Counted from the stretch's first letter, positions 50,086 to 59,580 are shown. The stretch: DNA of 64,000 bases from UBA6109 sp964506465 (GCA_964506465.1 CAZDLM010000008.1:1-64000), one strand, 5' to 3'. Notes: a model not told the origin generated them from the letters alone. Numbers and translations: made by a program.

Positions 50086-50934
50086 TCAATACTCGTAGAA
50101 GCCTTTCCCGGACTTCTTGCCGAAACGACCCGCCTTGAACATGTGCGTCAGCAGTGTCGGCGGGGCGAATTTCGGATCTTTCGTCTGCGTATACATGGCC
50201 TCATGGGTCATGTGATGGACGTCCAGGCCGTCGAAATCGATCAATTCAAGCGGACCCATGGGATGTCCCAGGCCAAGTTTTGCCGCCGTATCAATCTCGT
50301 CGCGGGTTGCCCATCCGTGATCCAATACGTCAATGGAGCGATTGATATAAGGAATGAGCAGGTGATTAACCAGAAAGCCGGGAAAATCCTTGACCCTTAC
50401 CGTCTGTTTGCCGATGGCATGGCAGAAGGCCGTGGCATCCTGAACGGTCTGTTCCTCCGTCTGCAGTGCCGTGATCACTTCCACCAGCCTCATCAGCGGC
50501 ACGGGATTAAAGAAGTGCAAACCGATCACCTTCCCCGGCCGTGCCGTGGCCGCGGCAATCTCCGTAACCGACAGGCAGGAGGTGTTCGTGGCCAGAATGC
50601 ATTCGGGCTTAACGATTTTGTCCAATTCGCCATGCGTCTTCTTCTTGAGCTCAAGCTGCTCAAAGACCGCCTCGACGACGATGTCGCAATCGGACAGGTC
50701 CGCCATATTGGTCGTTCCGTGAATTCGCGACAGGACTTCCCGCATCTGTGCTTCCGTAACTTTGCCGCGGGCCACGCCTTTCTTCAGAAAGGATTCGATA
50801 CGACCTATGCCCTGTTTGACAAACTGCTCGCTGATGTCGAGAAGATAAACCTGAAAACCGGCAGCAGCACTGACTTGGGCAATCCCCGCTCCCATTGTCC
50901 CGCCGCCGACGACGCCCGCAATCTTCATCATCAT
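50086..50934 (-). CDS. 3-hydroxybutyryl-CoA dehydrogenase
   Basis: 282 residues. VVGGGTMGAGIAQVSAAAGF and VYLLDISEQ (D for NAD) form the nucleotide site. GLHFFNPVPLMRLVEVI carries His and Glu, and FPGFLVNHLLIPYINRSIDV the C-terminal domain. LGLGHPMGPLELIDFDGLDV ends the classical family pattern. It is the standard enzyme for oxidising 3-hydroxybutyryl-CoA to acetoacetyl-CoA. It starts with three tandem ATG codons, overlapping the stop of the gene before it by 4 bp. Confidence 0.9.
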   Translation of the reverse strand: MMMKIAGVVGGGTMGAGIAQVSAAAGFQVYLLDISEQFVKQGIGRIESFLKKGVARGKVTEAQMREVLSRIHGTTNMADLSDCDIVVEAVFEQLELKKKTHGELDKIVKPECILATNTSCLSVTEIAAATARPGKVIGLHFFNPVPLMRLVEVITALQTEEQTVQDATAFCHAIGKQTVRVKDFPGFLVNHLLIPYINRSIDVLDHGWATRDEIDTAAKLGLGHPMGPLELIDFDGLDVHHMTHEAMYTQTKDPKFAPPTLLTHMFKAGRFGKKSGKGFYEY

Positions 50935-51752
50935 TTACCTCCTCGATCTTCGTAAGTGAAAAAGCCTTGCCCCGTCTTGCAGCCGAGCTCTCCAGCTTCC
51001 ACTTTCTGCTGCAGCAGGTGGGGACTTGCGAATCCCGGATCCTTGTACTGTTCATAAAGATTCGCGGAAATTTGCAGAAAAACGTCCAATCCCATGGCAT
51101 CCAAATAATGCAAAGGTCCGATCGGATAGCCGAGGCCGAGGCAACAGCCCTTGTCGATATCCTCGGCGGACGCAAGCCCTTTTTCATAGATCCGGATCGC
51201 GTCATTTAGAAATGGGACATACAGGTAATAGGCTATCAGGCCGGACTTCCCTGTCGAGGTGAGAACGGATTTCTCAAGGGATGCAAGAAAATCCTTCGCG
51301 GCATCCGCTGTCTTGGGGTCCGTACCGGCGCTGTACGTAACCTCCACCAGTTTCATCTTTTCCGGTGGATTCAGGAAATGCATCCTGACCAAGGATCCCC
51401 TCAACCCCGCGTCTCTGGCCATGCCGTTGACAGAAAGGGAGGACGTCGTCGTAGCCCAGAACAACGGTTTACAGCCCTTGTCGATGAGCTCCCTGAACAA
51501 CTCGATCTTGGCCTTCGGGTCGTCGGGAAGGGCTTCACAAATGATGTTGCACTTGGCCAAACCTTTCAGATTTTTGGCGACCTTTGCCCGTTCCGGATGT
51601 CCCGCGGCCGATATCTCGTCGACAACTCTGGCAGCCTTCTCGGAGACCAGATCAAAGAGGACAACCTCATGACCGCAGGCGGCGCAGATCTTCGCGACAC
51701 CGGAACCGATGGTGCCGACACCGATAATACCTACACTCTTGCCTACCACCAT
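50931..51752 (-). CDS. divergent 3-hydroxyacyl-CoA dehydrogenase-like protein
   Basis: 273 residues. The nucleotide fold IIGVGTIGSGVAKICAACGH, VVLFDLVSEKA is normal (NAD type). The catalytic His segment reads VRMHFLNPPEKMKLVEVTYS, with His and Glu kept. But the usual PGFxxNR motif reads SGLIAYYLYVPFLNDAIRIY, lacking the Gly-Phe-Asn-Arg part that shapes the substrate cavity. It is paired with and coupled to the 3-hydroxybutyryl-CoA dehydrogenase gene by a 4-bp overlap. It may form a hetero-oligomer or act on a different hydroxyacyl chain. Confidence 0.75.
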   Translation of the reverse strand: MVVGKSVGIIGVGTIGSGVAKICAACGHEVVLFDLVSEKAARVVDEISAAGHPERAKVAKNLKGLAKCNIICEALPDDPKAKIELFRELIDKGCKPLFWATTTSSLSVNGMARDAGLRGSLVRMHFLNPPEKMKLVEVTYSAGTDPKTADAAKDFLASLEKSVLTSTGKSGLIAYYLYVPFLNDAIRIYEKGLASAEDIDKGCCLGLGYPIGPLHYLDAMGLDVFLQISANLYEQYKDPGFASPHLLQQKVEAGELGCKTGQGFFTYEDRGGK

Positions 51753-52903
51753 ACTTCACCCCTCCCATTGAGAATCTCGGCTGCAATGACCATTTTCTGG
51801 ATTTCCGAAGTCCCCTCGTAGATCCGCAGGATTCGCGCGTCACGATAATAGCGTTCGATCGCATAATCCTTCATGTAGCCGTAGCCGCCGTGAATCTGCA
51901 GGGCCTGATCGACGACCCTGCCTACCATTTCGCTCGAAAGCAGCTTGGACATGGCGGATTTCGCGCTGTAGAGTTTCTCGCCGTTTTCGCGCTCCCGGGC
52001 GACTTCGTACACCGTGAGCCGAGCGGAGTAGATGTCCGTCGCCATTTCGGCCAGCATGAACTGAATCGCCTGATTGCTGATGATCGGCTTTCCGAACTGA
52101 ACCCTCTGCTTGGCGTACGACACGGCGGCGTCGAAGGCGCCGCGGGCCACTCCGATGGCCTGGGAGCCGACGATGTACCTCGTATGATCCAGGGTCTGCA
52201 TGACGACCTTGAAAGCCTTGGTCTCCTGCCCCATCAAGTTGGCGGCCGGGATGCGGCAGTCCGTGAAGATCAGCTCGCGGGTGGCGGAGCCCCTCATCCC
52301 CATCTTGTCTTCCTTCTTGCCGAACTCGAAGCCGGGGGTCCCCTTCTCCACGATGAAGGCGGAAAGGCCGCTCTTGCCTTCCGCGTTGGTGGATTTGGCG
52401 AAAATGGTGTAGATGTCGGCTTCTCCCCCGTTGGATATGAAGCATTTGGACCCGTTCAAAACAAAACTGTCACCGTCTCGCACGGCGTTCGTCCGCACGC
52501 CGCTGACATCGGATCCGGCACTCGGCTCCGTCAAACCAAAGGCTGCGAGTTTGGCTCCGCTGGCCATATCGGGAAGGTACCGCTTCTTTTGTTCTTCCGA
52601 CCCGGCGATGAGCATCGGCTCCGTGGCAAGAAAATGGGTGGCCAAGGTACCCGCCGTCGACAAACAGACCTTGGAGAGTTCTTCCATGACCAGGCAGACG
52701 GCCACGTCGCCTGCATGCTGACCGCCGTACTCTTCCGGAATGGTCAGGCCCATCAGCCCCATCTCCTTCATCATGGCGGTGCACTCGTGAGGAAACTCTC
52801 CGGTCTTGTCCAGGTGCTCGGCCAACGGCGCCACCTTGTCCTTGGCAAATTTGATGACCGTATCGCGGATCAATGTTTGTTCTTCCGTTAATGGAAATGA
52901 CAT
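51743..52903 (-). CDS. acyl-CoA dehydrogenase
   Basis: 386 residues from MSFPLTEEQTLIRDTVIKFA, which follows GGGGGTAGAG; an alternative ATG at 52921 overlaps the previous stop (ATGA). AAFGLTEPSAGSDVSGVRTN and RILRIYEGTSEIQKMVIAAE show normal FAD binding and the catalytic glutamate. It is a short-chain acyl-CoA dehydrogenase-like enzyme and directly precedes the dehydrogenase pair, overlapping the next gene by 10 bp. It should feed electrons to the EtfAB of the other block. Confidence 0.9.
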   Translation of the reverse strand: MSFPLTEEQTLIRDTVIKFAKDKVAPLAEHLDKTGEFPHECTAMMKEMGLMGLTIPEEYGGQHAGDVAVCLVMEELSKVCLSTAGTLATHFLATEPMLIAGSEEQKKRYLPDMASGAKLAAFGLTEPSAGSDVSGVRTNAVRDGDSFVLNGSKCFISNGGEADIYTIFAKSTNAEGKSGLSAFIVEKGTPGFEFGKKEDKMGMRGSATRELIFTDCRIPAANLMGQETKAFKVVMQTLDHTRYIVGSQAIGVARGAFDAAVSYAKQRVQFGKPIISNQAIQFMLAEMATDIYSARLTVYEVARERENGEKLYSAKSAMSKLLSSEMVGRVVDQALQIHGGYGYMKDYAIERYYRDARILRIYEGTSEIQKMVIAAEILNGRGEVWW

Positions 52904-52917
52904 CTCTCTACCCCCAT

Positions 52918-54462
52918 TCATTTTTTTTCTTTGAGCGCTACTTTTCTGATCTTCCCGGTGGTGGTCTTTGGCATTTCGGCTATGAATTCAACATATTCCG
53001 GCGTCTTGTACTTGGCGAGGGATTTTCCGCAAAATTCCTTGATTTCTTCTTCCGTCGCCGTGACCCCGCTTCTCAGAACGATGAACGCCTTCACTTTTTC
53101 TCCGAAAAGTTCATCCGGCACCCCGATGACTGCGGCTTCACCCACCTTAGGATTCTTGTACAGGACCTCCTCCACTTCCCGGGGATAAACGTTGGCGCCG
53201 CCACGGAAGATGATTTCTTTCTTGCGTCCGACAAGAAAGAGGTCGCCGTCCGGATCGGCATAGACAAGGTCGCCTGAATGCAACCATCCGTCACGAATGG
53301 CCTCTGCGGTTCTCGAAGGATCATTCAAGTAGCCCTTCATCACGAGCGGGCCGCGGCAGACAAGCTCTCCAACCGTCCCCTGAGGGACATCCTTTCCTTC
53401 CTCATCGACCAGGCGCACTTCCGTTCGGTAAGAAGGACGGCCGAGTGAGCCGGGTTTGCGCGGAAACTCCTTGGGCGTGCGACAAACGAGGGCCGTCGCT
53501 TCGGACAGGCCGTAACCGTCCTGAAGTACCACGCCGCCCGTCGCCTGCTTCCAGCGTTCGAGAATCTCCACGGCCGTCGAGGCGCCACCGGAAAGGCAGA
53601 AGCGCAGGCTTTTGATGCTGTAAGACTTCAGTTCCGGCAGATTCAGCATCAGGATGTAGAACGTCGGAACACCCTGCATGACGGTCGCTTTGTATTTGTC
53701 GATGGTCTCAAGGACAGCCTTGGCGGAGAACCTTTCAACCAACAGGACGGTTGCTCCGACGAAGAAGGGACCGAACAGGGTCTGCAGCAAACCGAAGCAG
53801 TGAAACAGGGGCAGCACGCAAACCACTCTGTCCTCATGGACGTAACTCGCGTTTTTGACGCATGCTTCCGCATTGGTATAGAGATTCTGATGGGTGATCA
53901 TGGCCCCCTTCGGAACTCCGGTAGTGCCGGAAGTGTAGAGGATATGGGCCGTATCATCTGGAAGAACCTCACAGGGTTCGACCTTCCCGTTCCCCTCCTT
54001 CATGTCCTTGACCCGCACGACGTCTTTGGGCAGAGGCGTATCGGCCGATTCGGGACCGGCCAAGATATAGTGTCTGACGGTGCTCAGGGTATCCTTCACC
54101 GCGTAGACGCGCTGCAGAGGCTGTTCATTACCGATGACGGCCACCGTGCCCGAGTCCTTGATCCTGAAGGTGACTTCATTGGGCTTGTAGGAAGGGTCAA
54201 TGGGCAAAGCGATGGCACCCATACTGGCGACGGCCAGATAGGAAAATGGGAACTCGGGCCGATTCGTCATCAGGAAGGCCACGACCTCCCCGCGCTTGAC
54301 ACCCAATTTCTTGAGCATGGCGACGTACCGGCTCACTTCCTTCAGAATATCCCGGTAGGTGAATTCTTTCCCTTCGAATACCATGGCCACGGAATCCGGA
54401 TACCGGCCGGCAGATGGCAGCAGACATTTCGCAACGAGGTTGTATTCGACACTCTCTTTCAT
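52918..54462 (-). CDS. acyl-CoA ligase (AMP-forming)
   Basis: About 514 residues from MKESVEYNLVAKCLLPSAGR, with a strong AGGAGGGGG site. HILYTSGTTGVPKGAMITHQ is the ATP-binding P-loop, GYGLSEATALVCRTP the linker and GWLHSGDLVYADPDGDLFLV, ending TTTGKIRKVALKEKK with the catalytic lysine of the C-terminal domain, so both half-reactions should work. It activates a carboxylic acid as AMP-ester and then CoA thioester. Its position suggests activation of the imported acid, in parallel with the CoA-transferase of the other block. Confidence 0.9.
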   Translation of the reverse strand: MKESVEYNLVAKCLLPSAGRYPDSVAMVFEGKEFTYRDILKEVSRYVAMLKKLGVKRGEVVAFLMTNRPEFPFSYLAVASMGAIALPIDPSYKPNEVTFRIKDSGTVAVIGNEQPLQRVYAVKDTLSTVRHYILAGPESADTPLPKDVVRVKDMKEGNGKVEPCEVLPDDTAHILYTSGTTGVPKGAMITHQNLYTNAEACVKNASYVHEDRVVCVLPLFHCFGLLQTLFGPFFVGATVLLVERFSAKAVLETIDKYKATVMQGVPTFYILMLNLPELKSYSIKSLRFCLSGGASTAVEILERWKQATGGVVLQDGYGLSEATALVCRTPKEFPRKPGSLGRPSYRTEVRLVDEEGKDVPQGTVGELVCRGPLVMKGYLNDPSRTAEAIRDGWLHSGDLVYADPDGDLFLVGRKKEIIFRGGANVYPREVEEVLYKNPKVGEAAVIGVPDELFGEKVKAFIVLRSGVTATEEEIKEFCGKSLAKYKTPEYVEFIAEMPKTTTGKIRKVALKEKK

Positions 54463-54506
54463 AATCCCCCTCCTCTTTGGTTCCTCTCCCTCGGTAGTAT
54501 CGATCA

Positions 54507-55295
54507 TTACTCTCCCTTAAAAACAGGAGGGCGTTTTTCTATGAAGGCACGCACGCCTTCTTTCTTGTCTTCCGTCTCGAACAGGATGGCCAGCATGTTC
54601 GCTTCATAGGAGAGCGCATCGTCGATCGACATTTCTATCCCATCACCGATGGCTTCCATCGCGAGTCTCATGGCGATCGGGGCTCTCTTGCAGAGAAGCT
54701 CAGCCATCTTCTCGGCCTCTTTCATGAGCTCACCATCCGGAACGACCTTGCTGACCAAACCGATGCGCAGTGCTTCCTGGGCGTTCACCGGCAGCCCCGA
54801 AAGAATCATCTCGAGGGCCTTCCCCCTGCCGACCACCCTGGGCAATCGCTGGGTTCCACCATACCCCGGTATGAGGCCCAAGGTTATTTCCGGCAATCCG
54901 ATTTTGGCTTTTTCTGCGGCAATCCTGATCGTGCAGGCAAGAGCCAGCTCACACCCGCCTCCCAATGCAAATCCGTTGATGGCCGCGATGGATGGCTTTC
55001 CCATGGTCTCAAGGACGCGAAAGATCTGCTGACCGCGCTTGACGTAGGCGCGGTTGCCATAACCGGACTTGAACTGATCCAATTCTTTAATGTCGGCTCC
55101 CGCGATGAAGCTCTTTTCGCCTGCGCCCGTAATGATCAGGACACGGATTTGCGGGTCCGCCTTGACCTGATCCAGAACTTGGGCCATTTCCCCCAAGGTC
55201 TCTCCATTCAGGGCATTCAGCGCGGCAGGCCTGCTGATCGTCAGATAAGCCACTGCACCCTTTGTCTCGAAAATGATGTTCTTGAACAAATTCAC
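54507..55295 (-). CDS. enoyl-CoA hydratase (crotonase)
   Basis: 262 residues. VAYLTISRPAALNALNGETL, GAGEKSFIAGADIKELDQFK, AINGFALGGGCELALACTIR and LPEITLGLIPGYGGTQRLPR are crotonase hallmarks with both active-site glutamates (CELALAC and LPEITLG). It hydrates crotonyl-CoA or similar 2-enoyl-CoA. Transcribed between the ligase and the ADP-forming synthetase in the second block. Confidence 0.9.
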   Translation of the reverse strand: MNLFKNIIFETKGAVAYLTISRPAALNALNGETLGEMAQVLDQVKADPQIRVLIITGAGEKSFIAGADIKELDQFKSGYGNRAYVKRGQQIFRVLETMGKPSIAAINGFALGGGCELALACTIRIAAEKAKIGLPEITLGLIPGYGGTQRLPRVVGRGKALEMILSGLPVNAQEALRIGLVSKVVPDGELMKEAEKMAELLCKRAPIAMRLAMEAIGDGIEMSIDDALSYEANMLAILFETEDKKEGVRAFIEKRPPVFKGE

Positions 55296-55316
55296 CGTCC
55301 TCCTTTCGTTCGAATT

Positions 55317-57440
55317 TCATCCCAGCACAAACCGTGCATCCACAACCACTGCTCCCGTAAGACTCACTTTTACCGGGTTCATATCGAGTTCTTTCAGAGC
55401 GGCAAAATCCAAAGCCAATCGCGAAAGGGACATCAGGATACGGACGACAGCCTCGATATCCCCGCCCTCTTTACCGCGAAATCCCTTCAGCAGTTGATAC
55501 GACTTTGTCCCGCTCACCATCTTGAAAGCCTGTTCCTCGTCCAAAGGCGCAATCCCCAGGGCGACGTCCCTGTAGAGCTCTGTTTCAACGCCACCTCTGC
55601 CATATAAGACAACCGGCCCGAATTGCGGATCTCGCTTGAACCCGCAAAATACTTCCAGCCCCTGACTCAACTGTTCTTGAATCAAATACCCTTCGATTCC
55701 ATCTGCGGAGACCGCTTTTCTGAATGCGTCGCGGATGGCCTTTATCGCGCCCTGGAGTTCCTCGACCGTACGAAGGCCCATGCGGACTCCGCCGACATCC
55801 GACTTGTGAGCAGCCTGAGCGCTGATGATCTTGGCCACCAGAGGGTAGCCGATCTCTGCGGCCGCACGGCCTGCCTCTTTTTCATTCCGCACAAACCGCC
55901 ATCGCGCTACGGAGATATCGTAGTGCCGCAGCAACTCCATTCCGGCAGCCTGAATATCCCACCAGGAACCATTTTGCGGAAACTGCGGAGATGCTTTTCT
56001 GCGGCTGTCAACAAGCTTGCCTTGTTTCTTCCGTGGACGCTCCGCTTGCACGACAGCCGAAGGTTCCTCACAGGTTTGCCGCGTATGCCGGCGCAGAGCC
56101 CGAAGAGAGTTGAGGGCCCTTTCCGGTGAAGGATAATTCAGGACATTGCCGTCCCGCTCCAGGTTCCGTACGAGGCTTTCCCTGCCTTGACCGACGAACC
56201 ACCCCAATACCGGCTTATGCCGGAAGCCCTTGGCGGTCTCGCGCAGCGCATCGGAGACATCGGAGATGGCTGTCTGATTGGCGAAGGATATGCACAAGAC
56301 CCCATCAACGTTATCGTCTGCCAGGACTTTTGCCAGAACCCCGGGATACATCGAAGGATAGTGGCCCTTCATGGCGGCCGGCCAGATGTCAATCGGATTT
56401 CTTATTTCCAGCCACTGGGGCGACAGTTCGGCGATATATTCCACGGTTTCGCGCGACAGGGTTGCGAGGCGAAAGCCATTTTCTTCCATGGCGTCCATCG
56501 CCATAATGCCGGCACCACCGCTCGCTGTAATGATGGCCAATCGCGTCCCCCGTATACCGGAGTAGGTGAGAAGCGTCCTGCTTACGTCGTACAGTTCCTC
56601 CACACTCCTGACACGAAAAACACCGCATTGATCAAAAGCGGCCGTATATGCCGCATCTTCTCCAGCCAGTTGCCCGCTGTGAGAAGCAGCAGCCCTTGCC
56701 CCACTTTCGCTCCGACCTGATTTTAGAACAACGATGGGTTTCCGGCCGGTGATGCTTTTTGCAGTTTCCATGAAGGCACGCCCATCCGACAGACCTTCGA
56801 GATGGACGGCGATCAGATGAATCCTGGGATCTTCGCTCAGAACCTGCAGCATCTCATGCGGTGCGACATCGCAGGTATTCCCCAAGTCAACCCCAATGGC
56901 CATGCCGCTGTAGAAATTGTCGGCGCCGTTTTGCATGAAACCGGACTGGCAAATGACCCCGATCGGCCGCACAGTGCAGCCGAAATTCGCGAAAGGGGTG
57001 TAGAAGTGATCCAGCAGATTCACGATGCCCAGCGTATTGGGCCCTATGATGCGCATGCCTGCGGATTGTGCCGCGCTCACCAGCTTTTCCTGCATTTTCC
57101 TGCCGATGTCGTCCGCGTCGGCGAAGCCTTGCGCGATGACGATGGCATGTCGAATCCCCTTGGCGGCACAATCCGATACCGCCTTCAAGACTGAATCTCG
57201 AGGGGTGCAAATCAGCGCAAGGTCCACCCCCTCCGGTATATCTTTTATCTGCGCATAACATTTCCGCCCGAAGATCTCTGTGGCATTGGGATTTACCGGA
57301 TAGATCCTGCCTTGATATCCGTTCTCCACCATGCGTTCCACCGGGTTGTAGGCGTCCGGGCCGGTGCGTCGCGAAACGCCGATCACGGCCACGGAGCCGG
57401 GGTTAAGGAATACCTTCAGCGCATGGTATTCAGACATCAA
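55317..57440 (-). CDS. ADP-forming acyl-CoA (acetyl-CoA) synthetase
   Basis: 707 residues, single chain. The N-terminal CoA-binding domain (VFLNPGSVAVIGVSRRTGPD), the ligase-CoA domain with the phospho-histidine segment ARAAASHSGQLAGEDAAYTA, and a C-terminal ATP-grasp part (EIGYPLVAKIISAQAAHKSD) are in order. Such enzymes convert acyl-CoA, ADP and phosphate to the acid, CoA and ATP, so they save energy at the end of fermentation pathways. It lies in the second block next to thiolase and ligase. Start: ATG at 57440 or 57437. Confidence 0.85.
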   Translation of the reverse strand: MMSEYHALKVFLNPGSVAVIGVSRRTGPDAYNPVERMVENGYQGRIYPVNPNATEIFGRKCYAQIKDIPEGVDLALICTPRDSVLKAVSDCAAKGIRHAIVIAQGFADADDIGRKMQEKLVSAAQSAGMRIIGPNTLGIVNLLDHFYTPFANFGCTVRPIGVICQSGFMQNGADNFYSGMAIGVDLGNTCDVAPHEMLQVLSEDPRIHLIAVHLEGLSDGRAFMETAKSITGRKPIVVLKSGRSESGARAAASHSGQLAGEDAAYTAAFDQCGVFRVRSVEELYDVSRTLLTYSGIRGTRLAIITASGGAGIMAMDAMEENGFRLATLSRETVEYIAELSPQWLEIRNPIDIWPAAMKGHYPSMYPGVLAKVLADDNVDGVLCISFANQTAISDVSDALRETAKGFRHKPVLGWFVGQGRESLVRNLERDGNVLNYPSPERALNSLRALRRHTRQTCEEPSAVVQAERPRKKQGKLVDSRRKASPQFPQNGSWWDIQAAGMELLRHYDISVARWRFVRNEKEAGRAAAEIGYPLVAKIISAQAAHKSDVGGVRMGLRTVEELQGAIKAIRDAFRKAVSADGIEGYLIQEQLSQGLEVFCGFKRDPQFGPVVLYGRGGVETELYRDVALGIAPLDEEQAFKMVSGTKSYQLLKGFRGKEGGDIEAVVRILMSLSRLALDFAALKELDMNPVKVSLTGAVVVDARFVLG

Positions 57441-57483
57441 AGCAAGCCCTCGTCCTTAACAACACTGCCTTCTCTCGAAGCGA

Positions 57484-58629
57484 CTACAACCGCTCAATGA
57501 TCGTTGCGCACGAATGCCCGTGGCCGATGCACATGGTCTGCAACGCGAAGGTCCCGCCGCGACGTTCCAGTTCGTTCAACATGGTAATCATGACGCGGGC
57601 ACCGCTCGCGCCCAACGGATGACCGATCGCAATGGCCCCGCCATTGGGATTGATTTTGTCCAGGTCTACCTTGAATTCTTTCTGCCAGGCCAGGACCACG
57701 GAAGCAAAAGCCTCATTGACTTCAAAGAGATCGATATCGGAGACTCTAAGCCCGGAGCGTTTCAGCGCGAGCTGGGTAGCCGGGATAGGCCCGGTCAACG
57801 AAAGCTTCGGGTCCGAGCCTATGACAACGCGAGTTCTGACCTTGGCGCGCGGTTTCAGCCCGTGAGCGAGAGCCGCCTCTTTCGAGGCGATCAGGAGCGC
57901 TGCGGCCGCATCGCTGATCTGGCTGGAATTGCCGGCGGTAACCTTGCCGTTTTCCTTGAATGGGGCCTTCAGGCCGGCGAGTTTTTCCAGCGTGGTATCC
58001 CGCCGCGGACCCTCGTCCGCCGTAAACATGAACTTCGTCCCGTCTTCTTTCGTCACTTCGATCGGGAAACATTCTTTCTGCAGTTTCCCTTCGTCGAGAG
58101 CCTTGACCGCCCTTTGATGACTCAGCATGCCGAATTCATCCAGATCTTTCCTGCTCAGGCCCCATTGATCGGCAATCAACTCCGCCGCAATCCCCGGAAG
58201 GGTGATCTCGTACTTGTTCGTCATCATGGGCGCCCACGCAGTCGGCCACTCGGAAGCCATTGGAAACCTGGTCATGCTTTCGACGCCGCCGGCGATGATG
58301 AAATCCGCGTCTCCGGCGATGATGGCCTGGGCCGCGTTATGAACCGCCTCCTGACTGGAACAACACCAGCGGTTGATGGTCACACCCGAAACGGTGTAGG
58401 GCAAGTTGGACGCCAACGCGATTCTCCTGGCCGGATTCGCCCCCTGTTCGCCCACCTGCGTATTGCAGCCGAACTTGAGATCTTCGATAAGATTCGGATC
58501 TATCCCGGTCCTGGCCAGCAGTGCGTTTACCGCTTTCGCCCCGAATTCGTCCGGACGTTCGTTCGCCAGCGCTCCCTTGCGCCGGCCGACGGGGGTTCTG
58601 ATTGCGTCGACAATGACGGCTTCCTTCAT
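57484..58629 (-). CDS. thiolase (head of second block)
   Basis: 381 residues from MKEAVIVDAIRTPVGRRKGA behind GGGAGGAACTG. INRWCCSSQEAVHNAAQAII carries the catalytic cysteine, PNGGAIAIGHPLGASGARVM the histidine and QTMCIGHGHSCATI the second cysteine. It cleaves acetoacetyl-CoA or longer 3-ketoacyl-CoA. It heads the second block and lies about 180 bp downstream of a sigma-54-type element. Compared with the thiolase at 28736 it has different flanking motifs, so the two differ in substrate. Confidence 0.9.
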   Translation of the reverse strand: MKEAVIVDAIRTPVGRRKGALANERPDEFGAKAVNALLARTGIDPNLIEDLKFGCNTQVGEQGANPARRIALASNLPYTVSGVTINRWCCSSQEAVHNAAQAIIAGDADFIIAGGVESMTRFPMASEWPTAWAPMMTNKYEITLPGIAAELIADQWGLSRKDLDEFGMLSHQRAVKALDEGKLQKECFPIEVTKEDGTKFMFTADEGPRRDTTLEKLAGLKAPFKENGKVTAGNSSQISDAAAALLIASKEAALAHGLKPRAKVRTRVVIGSDPKLSLTGPIPATQLALKRSGLRVSDIDLFEVNEAFASVVLAWQKEFKVDLDKINPNGGAIAIGHPLGASGARVMITMLNELERRGGTFALQTMCIGHGHSCATIIERL

Positions 58630-58823
58630 ATTGCAGTTCCTCCCTCTCCTGGTGATTGTTGTGTCGATGACGACCTCGCCATTAACCGTTGTGCGTTTAG
58701 CACCGGACATCCTCGCTGCCGCATGCCATAAATCACCGACGATCGACGGGCACGGTGCCGCGCAACTGACTTGCATGATAATGGTAGTTGGGTAACGTAT
58801 TGAGCATCATTGAGGCAAGTCGT

Positions 58824-58839
58824 AGCAACTAACATACCA
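58824..58839 (-). promoter_or_regulatory. sigma-54 type -24/-12 promoter for the thiolase block
   Basis: On the minus strand TGGTATGTTAGTTGCT, with GG and GC separated by ten bases, and the same TGG, G and TTGCT positions as the element at 42974-42989. It predicts a start near 58812 and a leader of about 180 nt before the thiolase ATG. Confidence 0.6.
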
Positions 58840-59282
58840 GCCGTTATTTTTACCCGATTGCTCAACACTGTAATCACCTTCTCTTGGGGCGAGCCGTTCC
58901 TCAAGGACATGCCGTTATTTGTCATTTCTGAGAAGATCGATGTATGAAAACAACGATGGTCCCGAAATGCGAACAACGCCGTCTATCCGGATAGTTGGTG
59001 ACTACAAAGCAGACAAGAATCCAAATCGATGCGGAGACAAGAAAGACGGACAAGGAGGGCCTATTATCGAATCCCAATGGCAACGTAGATTTCGAAGCAT
59101 CAGGAATAGAAATGGAAATGAGCTATTTACCAGTGAGGCCGGCTCATGATTATTATGTATATATATATTATACAAAAAAAAGAAGACGAACCCGAGATCA
59201 CGAGGAAGCGTCAATGAATAGGTAGCATATTTGTGTTTCCCGGGTGGAGCGAAGCAGGTGTATATTTATTAAATAGCAGTCC
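58840..59282. other. stretch with no recognisable gene
   Basis: About 440 bp upstream of the thiolase promoter. It holds short readings without family signatures. A very AT-rich patch (TATGTATATATATATTATAC) lies near 59154-59173. Activator sites for the sigma-54 promoter might be here. Confidence 0.4.
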
Positions 59283-59412
59283 ATCCTCTTCTAAGCGCCC
59301 TTGAGCTGCTGACATCGCCGACTTCCGTAGGATCCATGGGACGATGTCCTCCCCCGGTCTGTCATTATATTGAATGTCTTCATAATGGCTGGATGTCATA
59401 ATGCCCGCAGCG
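59283..59412 (-). pseudogene. deleted second copy of padR start and operator
   Basis: The right part (59337-59412) repeats the padR start codon and upstream region at 25000-25075 nearly base for base, including the inverted repeat (CATTATA at 59363-59369, CATAATG at 59381-59387). The left part (59290-59336) matches codons about 70-85 of padR (GCGCCCTTGAGCTGC and GACTTCCG). The coding sequence between is missing, so only a start, a few codons and the later fragment are left. The operator may still bind the intact PadR. Confidence 0.7.
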
Positions 59413-59580
59413 TGTCAACCTTTTTTGCGCGGCATTTCTCTGGCGGCCAGCCGGGATTGCCTGGCAGCCGCTGCAAGCGACTATAAAGCGGCTTCTCCAG
59501 GGCCCGCCGGGCATGCGGACGACTGCCCTTTTGCGCCCGGCAAGAGACGGCGAAGCTTCACATCTTCCGCCCATATCCCA

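Noticed and set aside
58919..59225. Two overlapping short frames upstream of the thiolase promoter
   Set aside because: Low-complexity, charged translations with no motif; the DNA is AT-rich and looks regulatory or decayed.
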